Origin: Ailanthus altissimus
Lineage: Eukaryota; Streptophyta; Magnoliopsida; Sapindales; Simaroubaceae
Reading direction: 5' to 3'
DNA: 64,000 bases
Assembly (NCBI GenBank): GCA_946807835.1
Contig: OX327710.1
Coordinates: forward strand, 14,434,501-14,498,500
In this document: positions 46,190 through 57,710 of the stretch, piece after piece
How positions within the stretch are numbered: position 1 is the first letter of the stretch
Layout of the letters: each line of letters begins with the position of its first letter
Program-made: the position numbers and the translations under genes
Notes under the pieces: generated by a model
The model's input: only the letters and a program-made list of their open reading frames with translations
What the model was told of the DNA's origin: nothing
Database searches by the model: none

Positions 46190-47449
46190 AAAATCACCTA
46201 ATTAAACATGCTTTAGCATCATTCTTAGAAAAAAAAGTACTTAAGGACCGCGTGGTTAGTAAAAAAAATGTGAACTAATCAAGTAAGAATGAAATTTTTC
46301 TAAAGCAAAAACAACAGGTAATAGTTCTTTTTCAATAGTAGTGTAATTCATTTGAACATCATTTAAAGTCCTACTAGTATAATAAACAACAAAGTGTTTT
46401 TCCTCAATTCGTTGCCTAAGAACTGCTCCTACAACATAATTACTTACATCACACATAATCTTAAATGAGAGGTTCCAATCCGGTGATTGTATGATAGGAG
46501 TAGTGGTGAGTTTGGCAATGAGTGTTTGGAATGCCTCCTCACACTCTTATCTCCATATGAATTTAACATATTTTAATAGAAGGTTATATAATGGTCTAGA
46601 TATGGCAGAACTTTTTGTATAAACCTCCTGTAAAATCCAGTATGTCCAAGAAAAGATCGGATAACTTTTATCATTTTGAGTTTAGGTAATTTAGATATTA
46701 ATTCAATTTTGGCCTTTTTAACCTCTATCACTTTTTCAAATACAATATGACCAAAACGATCCCTGAAGATACCATGAAGTGATTTTTTTTTTTAATTTAG
46801 CACAAGTCCTTTTTCTTCACACCTACTCAAAATAGCTTTTAAGTTAAATAAACATGAATAAAAAGAATTATAAAAAATAGTCAAATCATCCATAAAAATT
46901 TTCATGCATTTTTCAATTATATCAGAGAAAATACTTAGCATACAACATTGAAAAGTAGCTAGTGCATTACATAATCTAAATGGCATTCTACGAAAAGCAT
47001 AAGTACTAAAAGGGCATGTGAAGGTGATTTTTTCTTGATCTTCTATAGCTATCTCAATCTGGTAATATCCTGAATACCTATCAAGAAAGCAATAAAAGGG
47101 GTGTCAGCTACAGTTCTAAAATTTGGTTGATAAAAGGCAATGAAAAATAGTCTTTCTCGGTGGCTGTATTTAGCTTTCTATAATCAATGCATATTTGCCA
47201 GTCGCTTACTACCCTAGTTGGAACAAGTACCCAATTCTCATTTTCCACAACAGTAACCCCAAATATTTTAGGAACTACTTGAGTTGGACTTACCCATTGA
47301 CTATTAGAAATTAGGTCAATTATACCTGCATTTAATAGTTTCAAGACTTCTTTCTTTACTACTTCCTTCATTGTTGGGTTAAATATTTTTTGTAGGTCCC
47401 TACGGGGTTGGGAACCCTCCTCTAAATAAATTCTATGAGAGTATATCAA
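46190..47449 (-). pseudogene. Athila reverse transcriptase and RNase H
   Basis: 47,449-47,108 gives the RT N-terminal part: PTMKEVVKKEVLKLLNAGII, WVSPTQVVPK, NWVLVPTRVVSDWQICIDYR and FSLPFINQILE. 46,986-46,792 gives MPFRLCNALATFQCCM and IFMDDLTIF, the YxDD-equivalent FMDD intact, then CEEKGLVLN. 46,456-46,256 is RNase H: CDVSNYVVGAVLRQR and YYTSRTLNDVQMNYTTIEKE. Breaks separate the blocks. Lineage motifs are those of Athila. Confidence 0.88.
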
Positions 47450-47689
47450 TGGAGAAATACATTTAATATCAATTATGGTCTAACCTAATGCAGACTTATG
47501 TTCTTTTAACAATTTTATCAATTTTTTCTCTTGTTCAGTACTAAGTTCAGAAGATATAATGATATGAAAGGTATCACTTAGTCCTAAGAATGCTTGTTTC
47601 AAACCTTTGGGCAATGGAAAAAGCTCAATTTATAGTGTCTTGAGGTTTGATGGTTTCTGTTTTTCATTCTCTCGTGGAAACTCTTCGAA

Positions 47690-48654
47690 GCATGGTTACC
47701 AAAATCGAGTCCCTTTATCCTGTGAGTCAAAAATACTAAACACATCAGCTATTTTATCAAGACAATACAATTGTTTAAAATTAAAATCAATAAGATTTTC
47801 TAAAGAATCAGAGTCATAATTTTTATAAGCTTCATTCGCTATAAGTGTGCCTATCATATATGAATGATAGCATTCATCTTCTTTTTGTGGTTGCTTATAA
47901 ATATGGTAAATGTTCACCTTAAGAGTCATACTCCCAAAAGATAATTTCATTAGACCATTTCTGCAATTAATAAAAGCATTAGCAATGAGAAAAAAATGTC
48001 TCCTTAAAATAAGAGGGATTTAGACTCCATGTTAACCACATAATGAGTATCTAAAATAAGAAAATCAACAGGTTATTAAAATTTATCAATTTGTAACAAA
48101 ATATCTTCTACTGTTCCCCATGGTTTCTTGATTGATTGGTCAGCAAATTATAGGATTACAGATATAGGTTTAATTTTTCCAAGTCTAATTTGCAAGTAAA
48201 TAGAATAAGGCATTAAATTTACACTTGCTCCTAAGTCCAATAAAGCTTGACTAAACTCATGAGTCCCAATTTGACAGGAGATTATGGGACATCCTGGGTC
48301 TTTATACTTAGGTGGTGTCTTTTGTTTAATCACTATACTTTTTTGCTTTGTCAAAAATGTAGTTTTCTTTACATTATATTTTCTTTTGATACTGCATAGA
48401 TCCTTGATGACTTTGATATAAGTTAAAACCTGTTTAATCAAATGCAACAAAGAAAAATTAATCTTAACTTGTTTCAAATGTTCTAAAATTTCACGTTGAA
48501 TTTTTAAATTTTTTCCAACAGGTCCAAAGGCTTGGGGAAAAGGCACTGATATTGAAAATTTATTTTCGGGTTCTTTTTCAATTGTGACCTTTTTTTCAAG
48601 AGGAGCATCTTTGCTACTCGTAGATGTGTTAGTTGGAGAAGTAGGCTCACTCAT
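47690..48654 (-). pseudogene. Athila protease region and linker
   Basis: 48,654-48,148 is open: a Thr/Ser/Glu-rich start, FPQAFGPVGKN, then the aspartic protease with SQALLDLGASVNLMPYSIY (Athila form of the D-S/L-G motif). 47,950-47,696 continues the linker, MKLSFGSMTLKVNIYHI. A break lies between the two. Confidence 0.82.
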
Positions 48655-48749
48655 AATCTTACTAGTTCGAGTAGTAATGGCATTGACATCTTTGAGATTT
48701 TGTGCATCAGAAGTAGAAGCTTGTGCAATGAATTGTCCTTTTGGATTAG

Positions 48750-50110
48750 ATTAAGGTAGAGATGAAAACTTACCTTACTCTTGTATAGTTAAGGCACTAG
48801 CTAGCTTAGTGATTTGACTCTTGATTTCTTTTTTTTCGTCTATTACCTGTGCAAGAATTATTTTAAATTTTTTATTAGTCTTATTTTGTGCCTCCATAAA
48901 TACTTGTAATGTATCCTTTAAAGGAATCCTGATTGGTCATGCATTATATTAAGGTGCACTATAAGACTTGGATGCTTGTTGTTCTTACTTCCAATGGTTG
49001 TAGGCTTGTTATTCAGATTTTCAACTAAAGTTTGGGTGGTTTCTCTAGTTAGAATTATAGGTTTCAGAGTATGGTGAATAAGGCTTCTTGTACATCCATA
49101 GGGTATTATATTATTTCTCATATATCCCTCTCATCTCATTATAAGTGGGGCAATTCTGAGCTAAGTGTTTCGCTTCTCTACAAACAAAATAAACATCATG
49201 TGACTCAATTCTAGCAACCGTATGGGTGAACCTTCTATCTTTGGTTTTCAAGGCCCCTAATTACCTAGTTAAGATCTCTAATTAGGCTTTAAGGCTATCT
49301 TCTTCTCTAAGATGAAAAACTTCATTAGGTTGTGACCTATTTATACTTTCAGTAGCGCTAGGTCCAGTCTATGTATGGGCTCTTTTGGCTAAGTTATTAA
49401 GGAATTCTATGGCTTCCTCAGGATCTTTGTGCAGAAACTCTCCATTGCACATCATCTCAATAAATTAGCGCTCTCTAATTGTGAGTCTCTCATAAAAATA
49501 GCTAACTAAGCACCAATGTTTATACCCATAATAAGGGTACAAATTTAGCAACTCTTTAAACTTCTCCCAAGCTTGATATAAATTTTCACTGTCTCTTTTG
49601 GGAGAAAGAAGAAATTTGTCTTTTCAGTCCACTAGTTTTGTGTTGTAGAAAGTATTTATTAAAAAATGCTTGGGTCATTTTTGTCTAAGTTCATATAGAC
49701 CTCGGCCTCAAATAGTATAGCCAACTCTTTGATTTATCTTTCAAAGAAAAAGAAAAATATTTAAGCCTAACAATGTCTATGGCTTCAAGTTGGCTATGGA
49801 ATGTGGCAATTACCACTTCAAATTTTCTTACATGTATATAATAATTTTCACTATAAAGTGGATAGAAGTTGTATCATTTCAGGTTTAAAATCCGAATGTG
49901 GTATGTTAGGTGGAAATATAATGCATGATAGTGTGACTATGCGAGTAGGATGCAAGTAATCTTTTAGGATTTTAATAAGGTTATCCTCGTGTTGGCTCAT
50001 TGTGTTGGAATTACAAGATGAACTAGATAGTAAATTCTCCTCTCTTACAAATTGTGGTGGTGGTTTTAGTTCTACTTCTCTCACAAATCTTCCTTATTTG
50101 TCTCTAAGTT
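48750..50110 (-). pseudogene. Athila gag
   Basis: Starts near 50,110-50,084 with a variable region and NTMSQHEDN. PPNIPHSDFKPEMIQLL (about 49,920-49,870), LEAIDIVRLKYFSFSLKDKS and AFFNKYFLQHKTSGLKRQI follow in decayed frames. The zinc-knuckle region (about 49,200-49,120) is partly recognisable. This is the standard Athila gag order. Confidence 0.78.
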
Positions 50111-50189
50111 GATACATACATCCTAATAATTTTTTTTAATGAAGAAAATTCTCAAGAAAAAATTAAGAAGTGATCAAAAGAAAAAACAA

Positions 50190-50665
50190 AAAGAGTTAGG
50201 CGGTAAAACCAACCATGAAATTGAGATAAAAATGCAAGAAGTGAAATAAAACACAAAAGGAAATAAAAATGAGTTAGATGGTAAGACCAACCATAAAATA
50301 TGAAATAAAATACAATAGATTAATAAAAAAATAAAAAAAATAAAGTATAATAAATAAATAAAAGAAAACAAACTGTAAAGTATAATAAATAAATAAAATA
50401 AAATAAAATGCAAAGTACAATAAATAAATAAAAGAAAATAAACTACAGAGTACAATAAATAATAAAAGAAATAAAAAAACCAAAGTATAGTAAATAAAAA
50501 AAGAATAAAATTAGGCGGTAGAACCACTCATAAAAATAACATAAAAAATAACAAATTAACTAAAGAAAATAAACTGAGTTAAGTGGTAGAACCAACCATG
50601 TAAAATTAAATAAAAATACAAGAAGATAAAAAAAATAAGTTAGGCGGTAGAATCAATCATGAACA
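50190..50665 (-). repeat. Leader repeats of the Athila element
   Basis: Five copies of a block like GAGTTAGGCGGTA-(A/G)AACCAACCAT start at about 50,193, 50,271, 50,509, 50,576 and 50,638. They are separated by AAATAAAATAAA-type filler. They lie between the primer site and gag. The open frames here come from the low-complexity filler. Confidence 0.75.
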
Positions 50666-50784
50666 ATAAAATAAATTACAACAAAGAAAATAGATTTAAA
50701 AATTAAAATTTTACAAAGAAAAGTAAATGTACAAAGTTACCGCTTTAGTATTGATAATTGCAACCTACTTTCGCTTAACGTGCC

Positions 50785-50802
50785 TCTCTGGCAACGACGC
50801 AA
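50785..50802 (-). other. Primer binding site, tRNA-Asp type
   Basis: Read on the minus strand TTGCGTCGTTGCCAGAGA; four differences from the tRNA-Asp complement TGGCGCCGTTGCCGGGGA. Five bases from the LTR. Confidence 0.75.
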
Positions 50803-50807
50803 AATTT

Positions 50808-52347
50808 TGTATATGCTCAAAATGTAATGCGGCTATCGCAGTATAAATTGAGGTGTCAATCCCACGAAAAAGTTTTTGGCAAAATAGGCTAGTAAAGTAA
50901 AAATATTAAAACAGTAATAATGAGAAAATTAACTAATTGGTTTGTGGTTGAGATAGAATTGTACATGAATTAAGAAAAAAGTCTTATGATGATGTAAGTA
51001 AGACTTTGATGATCACAATTATGTTTCGTAAATCTATTCTATACTTTGATTCAATTTTTATAACTCGATTGAAAGTTTTACATCCCAAACAATCAATCAG
51101 AAGATATGTAAAATATGATACATTTGATAATATATGTATTTGATATGAATAAACTCTTTACAATCATTAATACAAACCATGTTCATTTATATAAGTTATC
51201 TAATATCGAAAATATATCATTTTGATAATATTGCAATAAAAGATTAACTTGAATATCAAATAATTATTGTCTTTACATGTTATCTAAGATCGACAATATA
51301 TTGATATATAATATTGCAATAAAAGATTAATATGTAAAACAATGTAACCAACAACAATTATAATTCAACAAGAATCACATAAAGAAAGTATGACTGAATA
51401 TATATGAAATATGAAAATTATAACCTTTGGATTATAGAAAAATAATATATAAGAGTTTAGACACAAGTAAACTTACAAATATTTATAGCTCTTGACAAAG
51501 AATCAAAGTATAGAAATAAATTTAATACACATAAAAATTCATCTCAAACCTTGCCAAGAACTCTAGCCTAGCTTATAATGCATGATAAGGAGAAATTATA
51601 TGAGAGAATTATAAAAACATCGAAAACCATCCCTTAGCCTTCTAATAGTGCCCTTATATAGGCAATGAATGGAAACATATTTAGTGTGACTTCAATCCTC
51701 AATAATTTAGGCCAACCACTTCACCTAATTACAACACCTTTTTTATAATAGAAATGATCTATGAGCCTTTTTGGCCAACATCAAAGTTGTAGCATTTTAT
51801 CTCTTCTTTCTATAGCCATCAGGTTCATGCAATTTAGATGAGTATCCAATGCGATATGAGGAAAATGCCAAAGATATGTTAGATTTCTACCAATAACCAT
51901 TTTACCAATTTACAATACAATTTGGTCCATTATAACAGCTAATTGGAACTTTACCATCAACATAAGAGTTATTTATAATTGATTCAATATTTCATAGCTT
52001 CAAGAATCATACTAATTGGGTACATATTTTGTAAAATATGATCCAAATACATGAGATGGGTCAAGTTGAGCAAAAGTTATAACCCAATTCTATTGTATCC
52101 CAATTTTTTTCTCATAACATGCTGGATTTGACTTTTCAACTGTTCTTCAAGTTTGTGTAAGATTAAGTCATATTACTCTAAGTTCAAGAATTTCTTTATT
52201 TTTATTTCTACATTGAGAGTTATGTCCATTTTACCTAAACCTGTGCAAATAATATTCATTAATCACAATTTAAAGACAACACTTTATTTTAAGGCTAAAA
52301 ATACAAAATACTAAAAAAAATATATATATATTTTAATATGTTCATCA
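50808..52347 (-). repeat. 5' LTR of the Athila element
   Basis: 1,540 bp, TGTATATGCTCAAAAT...GTTCATCA, collinear with 39,992-41,566 and the solo LTR at 4,348-5,914. A short AT microsatellite precedes its right end. Confidence 0.92.
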
Positions 52348-52352
52348 AGACT

Positions 52353-52517
52353 TGTCGGATTTTTTCTTTCCCATGGAGTTCAGCGTACGTCAGTATTAAG
52401 CTAACTTGCACGGAAAGAAAATATCCTTATAGCCTCACGCATTATTTGTATTCCACTAAAATTTTCTTAAGATCATAGTTATATAGCCTCACGCGTTATA
52501 GAAACAAATTGGCTACT
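52353..52517 (-). other. LINE 5' leader and ORF1 start
   Basis: Rejoins the LINE after Athila. The minus strand has ATGGGAAAGAAAAAATCC (MGKKKS) running into the junction. It contains a small internal repeat (TATAGCCTCACGC twice, near 52,430 and 52,483). Confidence 0.6.
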
Positions 52518-52528
52518 CTTAAGATCTT

Positions 52529-53285
52529 ACTTATATAGATATCTCTAATTTCTTTGGGGATAAAGAAGAGAACACTAATTATTAAGCTTTAAGTAATATT
52601 TTCATGTTATGTCTTTTTGTATAAAATGTGACTTTTATCATTTTGATATCTACCATAAACTTTTATATAAGGAATAACTTTTAAAGAAAAATTGTCCACT
52701 TTGACAAATTTGAGATGCTTATTTGGCTGACAATACAGCTACATACACAATCCTTCAAGATAAAAAATATTGAAAGAAAAAATATTAGATCCTGTAGATT
52801 TGATTGAAGACTTTAGAAGAACAATAATGTTGTCAACAAGTGGAATAAAGTTATATATGAGTACAGCTTTATAAACAGGAAGATCTAGAAAAAATCATTT
52901 CAATTTTAAAGATATCCGCCGAAATGAATTTCACATTGAGACTTTGAATAAAAATACATATATCTTAATTACTTCCAACATCTCAAATAAAAAATGCATA
53001 CTTAAAGAATTTTTTGCCTTTTCATTTATGATGTATTATTCAATTGAAAGTTAAACAATAATAAACTAAAAGTTCAGCGATTTAAAAATATTTGTACTAT
53101 GACATAATTATTTTGGTCATTTAAGATTAACTTTGATATGTAAGACCATTAAAAATTTTCATAGATATCTATTAAAGAACTTGAATATTCTATAGTCTAA
53201 TAAGAGGTTTTGTACCACTTGCTCACAACCTAAACTTATAGTTAGTCCATCCTTTCTAAGATTAGTTTAGAATCTCATTTTTTTA
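52529..53285 (+). pseudogene. Copia protease-region and GAG-pre-integrase piece
   Basis: Continues gag after the LINE with LTYIDISNFFGDKEENTN. Then a protease-region sequence with WLTIQLHTQ (decayed ADNATTHTI), DLIEDFRRTIMLSTSGIKLY, RSRKNHFNFKDIRRNEFHIE and TSNISNKKCIL. The GAG-pre-integrase domain follows: HNYFGHLRLTLICKTIKN and FCTTCSQPKLIVSPS (family HDRLGHPG...C-x-x-C-x-x-GK). The element ends abruptly before integrase. Confidence 0.8.
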
Positions 53286-53289
53286 TTAA

Positions 53290-53985
53290 TATTATTAAGT
53301 TAAAATAGTGATATAATTATTTATGTTAATTTTGCTACTCCTACCCATCAACTAATCTACCATCTTTTACTAATTTCATAAAGCAACTAAACCAGAAAAA
53401 ATATGTTGTAAATTACTCCAAAATGTAGAATTTTTTAAACTATTTCGTCTCCATGTTTCCTCCCTTTGCCGAGCATTATTTATTAATTTCTCTTTGTAAT
53501 GTCATAAAAACATTATTATTGTTATTTCTTATTAACGTCTTAAGACAACTATAAAGTCATGCTAATCTCTACTCTCTCCATTTTCTTTAATATATTAAGG
53601 GAAATAACTTACGCTAGTAAGAGTGATTTCGCCATTACCAGCACCATTCCACCAAGCCCATGAAGAAGACCCGTGACTGGTATCGAACAGAAAACATAAT
53701 ATCAACAATATCAACTTTACGCACACCCGAAAAACAAAAAAGTCATTATATTTATATAGTATATATATACATATATATTTTTTCAGGGACTCCAAATATG
53801 TCTCTGGCAAAATATCTTTTGTATTCTCGCCTATTCTTATTTAGCATGTCACAAATTTATGTTAATATAATTTTTTTTCCTTCAACAATTTAACTTTAAA
53901 CTTATTATTGGTCCAACGAACAAAAATAAAATTCTATTTTAGAATAGGTGCTTAAACATTGAAAAAGTTTTAGTTAGTTCTTATC
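53290..53985. repeat. AT-rich dispersed repeat, copy Y
   Basis: Collinear with 20,150-20,905 (copy X) and 61,310-62,080 (copy Z), but the hairpin and most of the conserved block are missing: GATTTCGCCATT joins directly to a CCACCAAGCCCATGAAGAAG variant at about 53,638-53,665. It continues beyond the copia LTR at 54,936 (AGTTTTTAAATACCTC...). Confidence 0.75.
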
Positions 53986-54935
53986 GAATATTGGTGATTT
54001 AACAATTTTATATACGTAAAAATTGTAAAAAAATATCAAGGAAAGTCACTTTAAAATTAAATATGCATTAAGTGTATAAGGAATGAGTAAAGCAAGAAGC
54101 CAAAAGATTGGGTACTGTTTATGCGACGACACCATTCATGGTGAGTACTATTTATGAGTGGTGGGGTACTGTTCATGTGATAACTTATGGGTATTTTTTA
54201 TTTTGGCTTAATTAATTTTTTTAAGTGGGATTAGGACTCCTACAAGTAAGGACTCTTATTCTAATTAGGTTTAAGGTTTATAGGGATATTTTTTTCACTA
54301 TATAAACCTTAATAAAAATAAGAAGAAAGACAAGCATCTAAAATTTTAAAATATAGACTATAAGAGGGAATAGAAGAGATAGGCAAGCACAAAGTGCGTA
54401 GTACACTAAGGTGTATCCTTTAGGAGAGTGTTTTCTTTTAATTTTTGAGTGAATAAAAGAAGTACCATAGATCCTTTTAACTTAGATGCTCAGTCTATTC
54501 TTATATTTATTGTAAAAAATCTCTTATAATAAGATAATAAGAGGTCTTGGGGAATTTATAATGATCATGGGTAAATACTTGTGGATCTTTATAGGAGATA
54601 CTAGGGTGATCTATAGGAGATACTATAAGTATTGTGGGATCATTGATGATGTAAGAAGATACTTAGTAATCTATGTCGATAATAGAAGCTGGATCATGAA
54701 TCCTCCTTGGATGTAGACATTTATGAGCCGAATCATGTATATCTTTTATATTGCTGATTGATTTTTTTATTTTATTTTTATTGGTGTGTTGATCTTATAT
54801 GTTCTTATTTATGGTATGAGTTATATCTTCCACTGTGTATAGAGTCAACAAGGGTATCAATGACGTGGTTTAGTTGATATCATAAGAGTATAAAACTAAA
54901 AAACATAGTTTGATATCCGCAATAATTCTTATAGT
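53986..54935 (+). repeat. Copia LTR fragment inserted in copy Y
   Basis: About 950 bp interrupts copy Y (left ...GTTCTTAT, right ...ATTCTTATAGTTTTT). It has a TATA-like ACTATATAAACC at 54,297, LTR-type sequence and a degraded initiator-Met primer site (GGTTTAGTTGATATCATAAGAG, 54,870-54,891). The left edge is not sharp, so it is called an LTR plus a short internal stub. Confidence 0.45.
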
Positions 54936-55229
54936 TTTTAAATACCTCAATTAGTTTTCATCGTTGAAAAAATAATGTTGAAAGAACACATTTTTATGAC
55001 AATAAAGTAAATTGATATCTAATTATAATAATTAATAAATAGTCTCATATTTAATTTAATTAATAAATAATGTTGATCGTTTATCAGAGTTGATCGATTA
55101 GTAGCCAGAGTTAACTTGCATTGACTAGCCTTGACTGTTTATTGACCGATGTTGGCCGATCGTTAATCAGTGTTAACCGATTGTTGACTAGTTTGATCGG
55201 CGTTGATTGGCACCAAACTGATTCACTAT
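54936..55229. repeat. Copy Y tail with TTGAC-rich repeat
   Basis: 54,936-55,075 continues copy Y (match to 62,090-62,180 and 63,470-63,520). From 55,076 a GATCG/TTGAC-rich stretch resembles 62,633-62,745, ending TTGATTGGCACCA. Confidence 0.6.
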
Positions 55230-56390
55230 AGAAACCATCAAACTCCAAATTTTATGATTTACAAGATAGTGATATTAGTTTCACCAATGATAGCTAACAA
55301 AATCCTAATAGATGTGTTAATGACTGGAGAGAATATCTCATAAAAATTAACTCCTTTTCTCTGAGTAAAACCTTGTGCAACTAACCTAACCTTGAATCTT
55401 GTAGACTCTATCCCCGATATCCCCTCATTCACCTTATACACCCATTTGCACCCAACTAGTTTCTTTTGAGGTATCTCCACTAACTTTCAGGTATTGTTCT
55501 TTCTAAGAGAACTAATCTCTTCATCTATGGCCTGCTGCCATTCTTTCTTATTTTCACTCTTCATAGCCTCACCATATGTCTTAGGCTCATTATACTCAAG
55601 AGTGTAAGCAGAATTAAAAGCATAAGCAACTAGATCTACTTGTGCATACCAGACCGGTGGGTTAATTGTTCTCTTTAGCCTATCTCTAGCTAGCTAGTAC
55701 TCTTCAAGTTCTATTTCAAGAGTCATAGTATTTCTTCGGGTAGTCTTAAAGTAACTCTCAGGTGTTCTTGGTTCATCTTCAAGGATTTCATTATTAAAGT
55801 GCTGATATAGGGATATATCAGATCTACTTTCACATTCCACTTTATCTTCTATTGACTCGGGTGCTAAGTCTTCCTTGGACACAGGTTCTTCTTTCTCATC
55901 TTCTTGGGACATTTTTAACATCCTCGTCTCATCGAACGTCACGTTACGGCTTATGATACTCTTTAGTGGTGTCAAGTCTTTACACCATACCTTGTATCCT
56001 TTCACTTCTTCATGATATCCTATGAATATCCTTTTGATATCTCTAGCTTCCAACTTCCTCTCCTTAACATGTACAAAGGTAGGACAACTAAATATTCTGA
56101 AGTGATTATACTTCAGAGGATTGCCAGATCATTTCTCTTCTGGTGTCTTTAAGTCAATTGCTAATGAATGACTTCTATTAATCAAATAAATTATAGTCAC
56201 TCTAGCTTCTCCCCAAAATGCTTAAGATATCTTTGCATTGGTAAGCATGCATTTAACCCTTTCATGTAGGGTCTTATTCATTCTCTCAACTATCTCATTC
56301 TGCTGTGGTGTTGATCTCACCGTTCTATTCCTCACAGTCCTATGCTTGGTACAAAACCCATCAAACTCTTTATTGCGATGTGTCAAGCAA
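55230..56390 (-). pseudogene. Copia pol fragment: integrase end to reverse transcriptase start
   Basis: Minus-strand order. 56,380-56,260: STPQQNEIVERMNKTL and MLTNAK, the integrase core end. 56,053-55,694: a 119-codon open frame starting EARDIKRIFIGYHEEVKGYK, then KSIISRNVTFDE, with an acidic linker. 55,610-55,480: EPKTYGEAMKSENKKEWQQA and EISSLRKNNT. 55,480-55,259: LVGCKWVYKVNEGI, RFKVRLVAQGFTQRKGVNF and FSPV, the start of copia reverse transcriptase. Ends are truncated. A different element and strand from the copia at 20,906. Confidence 0.88.
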
Positions 56391-56399
56391 CTATTGAGT

Positions 56400-57545
56400 G
56401 GTGAAATAGTATAAATTCTAAAATTATTAATTATACCAAATGATTACTTAACACATTACTTTTTAAAATATAATTTGGGATGTCTAGCATTACTCTTATA
56501 TTAATTGAATAATTAATTATGTAAAAGTAATAATAACTAATTTTAATTCCAATTCCAATTCCAGTTCTAATTGAATTTATAATTGTTACATTATCAATTC
56601 AAATTTAAATTCTAATTAGTAATTATTACATTTTAATTACAATTACGATATTAATTTCAATTCTAATTCAAAATACATATAAATTTATAATTTCAATTGA
56701 ATTCATAATTGTTACATTATCAATTCAATTTTAATTTATAATTAGTAATTATTATATTTCGAACATAAATTTAAATTTTCAATTGAATTTATAATTGTTA
56801 CATTATCAATTCAAATTTAAATTATAATTAGTAATATTATATTTCAAAATACAATTATGATTTCAATTCCAATTCCAAATACATATAAATATATAATTCC
56901 TATTGAATTTATAATTTTTATATTATCAATTCAAGTTTAAATTCTAATTACTAATTATTATATTTGTAATTACAATTATGATTTCAATTTCAATTCTAAT
57001 TCCAAATAAATATATATTTGTAATTCCAATTATGATTTTATTTCAATTCTAATTCTAATTCCAAATACATATATATTTATAACTCTAATTACGACTTCTA
57101 TTTTAATTCTAAATCCAAATACATAAATATTTATAATTTCGATTACAATTTCTATTTCTATTTCAATTCCAAATACATATACATTTATAATTTCAATTGA
57201 ATTTATAAGTGTTATATTATCAATTCAAATTTTAATTTTAATTAGTAATTATTACATTTATAATTTCGATTGAATTTATAATTGTTACATTATCAATTCA
57301 AATTTAATTTTTAATTAGTGATTATTACATTTATAATTCCAATTGAATTTATAATTATTACATTATCAATTCAAATTTAAATTCTAATTAGCAATTATTA
57401 CATTTTTAATTCTAATTGAATTTATAATTGTTACATTATCAATTCAAATTTAAATTCTAATTAACGATTATTACATTTTTTTATTTCAATTGAATTTATA
57501 ATTGTTACATTATCATTTAAAATTTAAATTCTAATTAGTAGTTAT
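56400..57545. repeat. Complex AT minisatellite, about 1 kb
   Basis: From about 56,530 two interleaved units alternate: one with AATTGAATTTATAATTGTTA-CATTATCAATTCAAATTTAA and AATTAGTAATTATTACATTT, the other with CAATT(C/T)(C/T)AATTCCAAATACATAT. At least nine copies of the first unit. Almost pure A/T with regular AATT words. An incomplete inverted-repeat element end (TCTAGCATTACTCTTATA) is at 56,497-56,514. Confidence 0.85.
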
Positions 57546-57692
57546 TTTTAAACTTGACATATATATCACATATGGTTATAAATTACTAATACCATTGTTT
57601 TGTTGTTGGTGGATCTTTGATGCAACTTTTGGCCCACTTATGACAATCCTCAACCTCAACCTCAATCATTGAAATATTCTCTTACCTTTTCA
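57546..57692. other. Short unique stretch before the LINE
   Basis: No gene recognised. Continues at 58,864 once the LINE is removed. Confidence 0.3.
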
Positions 57693-57710
57693 CACATCTA
57701 GTTCATAGTT

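Larger units (their letters stand above)
39992..52347 (-). mobile_element. Athila Ty3 element, 12.4 kb, with captured LOG
   Basis: LTRs at 39,992-41,566 and 50,808-52,347, flanks GGACT and AGACT (5-bp duplication, one mismatch). On the minus strand the order is 5' LTR, tRNA-Asp-type primer site, leader repeats, gag, protease, reverse transcriptase, RNase H, integrase. Then, where Athila normally has an env-like ORF, there is an unrecognised 158-codon ORF and a LOG pseudogene, followed by a purine tract and the 3' LTR. All frames are broken. A solo LTR of the same family is at 4,348-5,914. Confidence 0.92.
34828..52517 (-). mobile_element. L1-type LINE, near full length, split by an Athila element
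   Basis: Poly-T at 34,828-34,839 is the poly(A) tail of a minus-strand LINE. The word CTTAAGATCTT occurs at 34,819-34,829 and 52,518-52,528, an 11-bp candidate target duplication partly overlapping the tail. After removing the Athila insertion (39,992-52,347) about 5.3 kb remains, containing ORF1 and ORF2 in the right order. The 5' leader lies in 52,353-52,517. The exact 5' end is less certain because a second TTCTTAAGATC occurs at 52,463. Confidence 0.8.
20906..53285 (+). mobile_element. Degraded Ty1/copia element opened by two nested stacks
   Basis: Plus-strand copia sequence is found in three pieces that join in order: 20,906-22,186 (LTR/leader and gag start), 34,146-34,827 (rest of gag) and 52,529-53,285 (protease-region linker and GAG-pre-integrase domain). 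The first two pieces meet in frame across the TCGAG duplication of the inserted solo LTR. The second and third are separated by a LINE. The integrase, reverse transcriptase and 3' LTR are missing; the element is truncated at about 53,285. The left edge is placed where copy X diverges from its relatives, at a TGTATTGCG start. Confidence 0.8.

Noticed and set aside
50174..50527. 117-codon and 69-codon Phe/Leu-rich frames resembling membrane segments
   Set aside because: Complement of AAATAAA filler in the Athila leader; low complexity.
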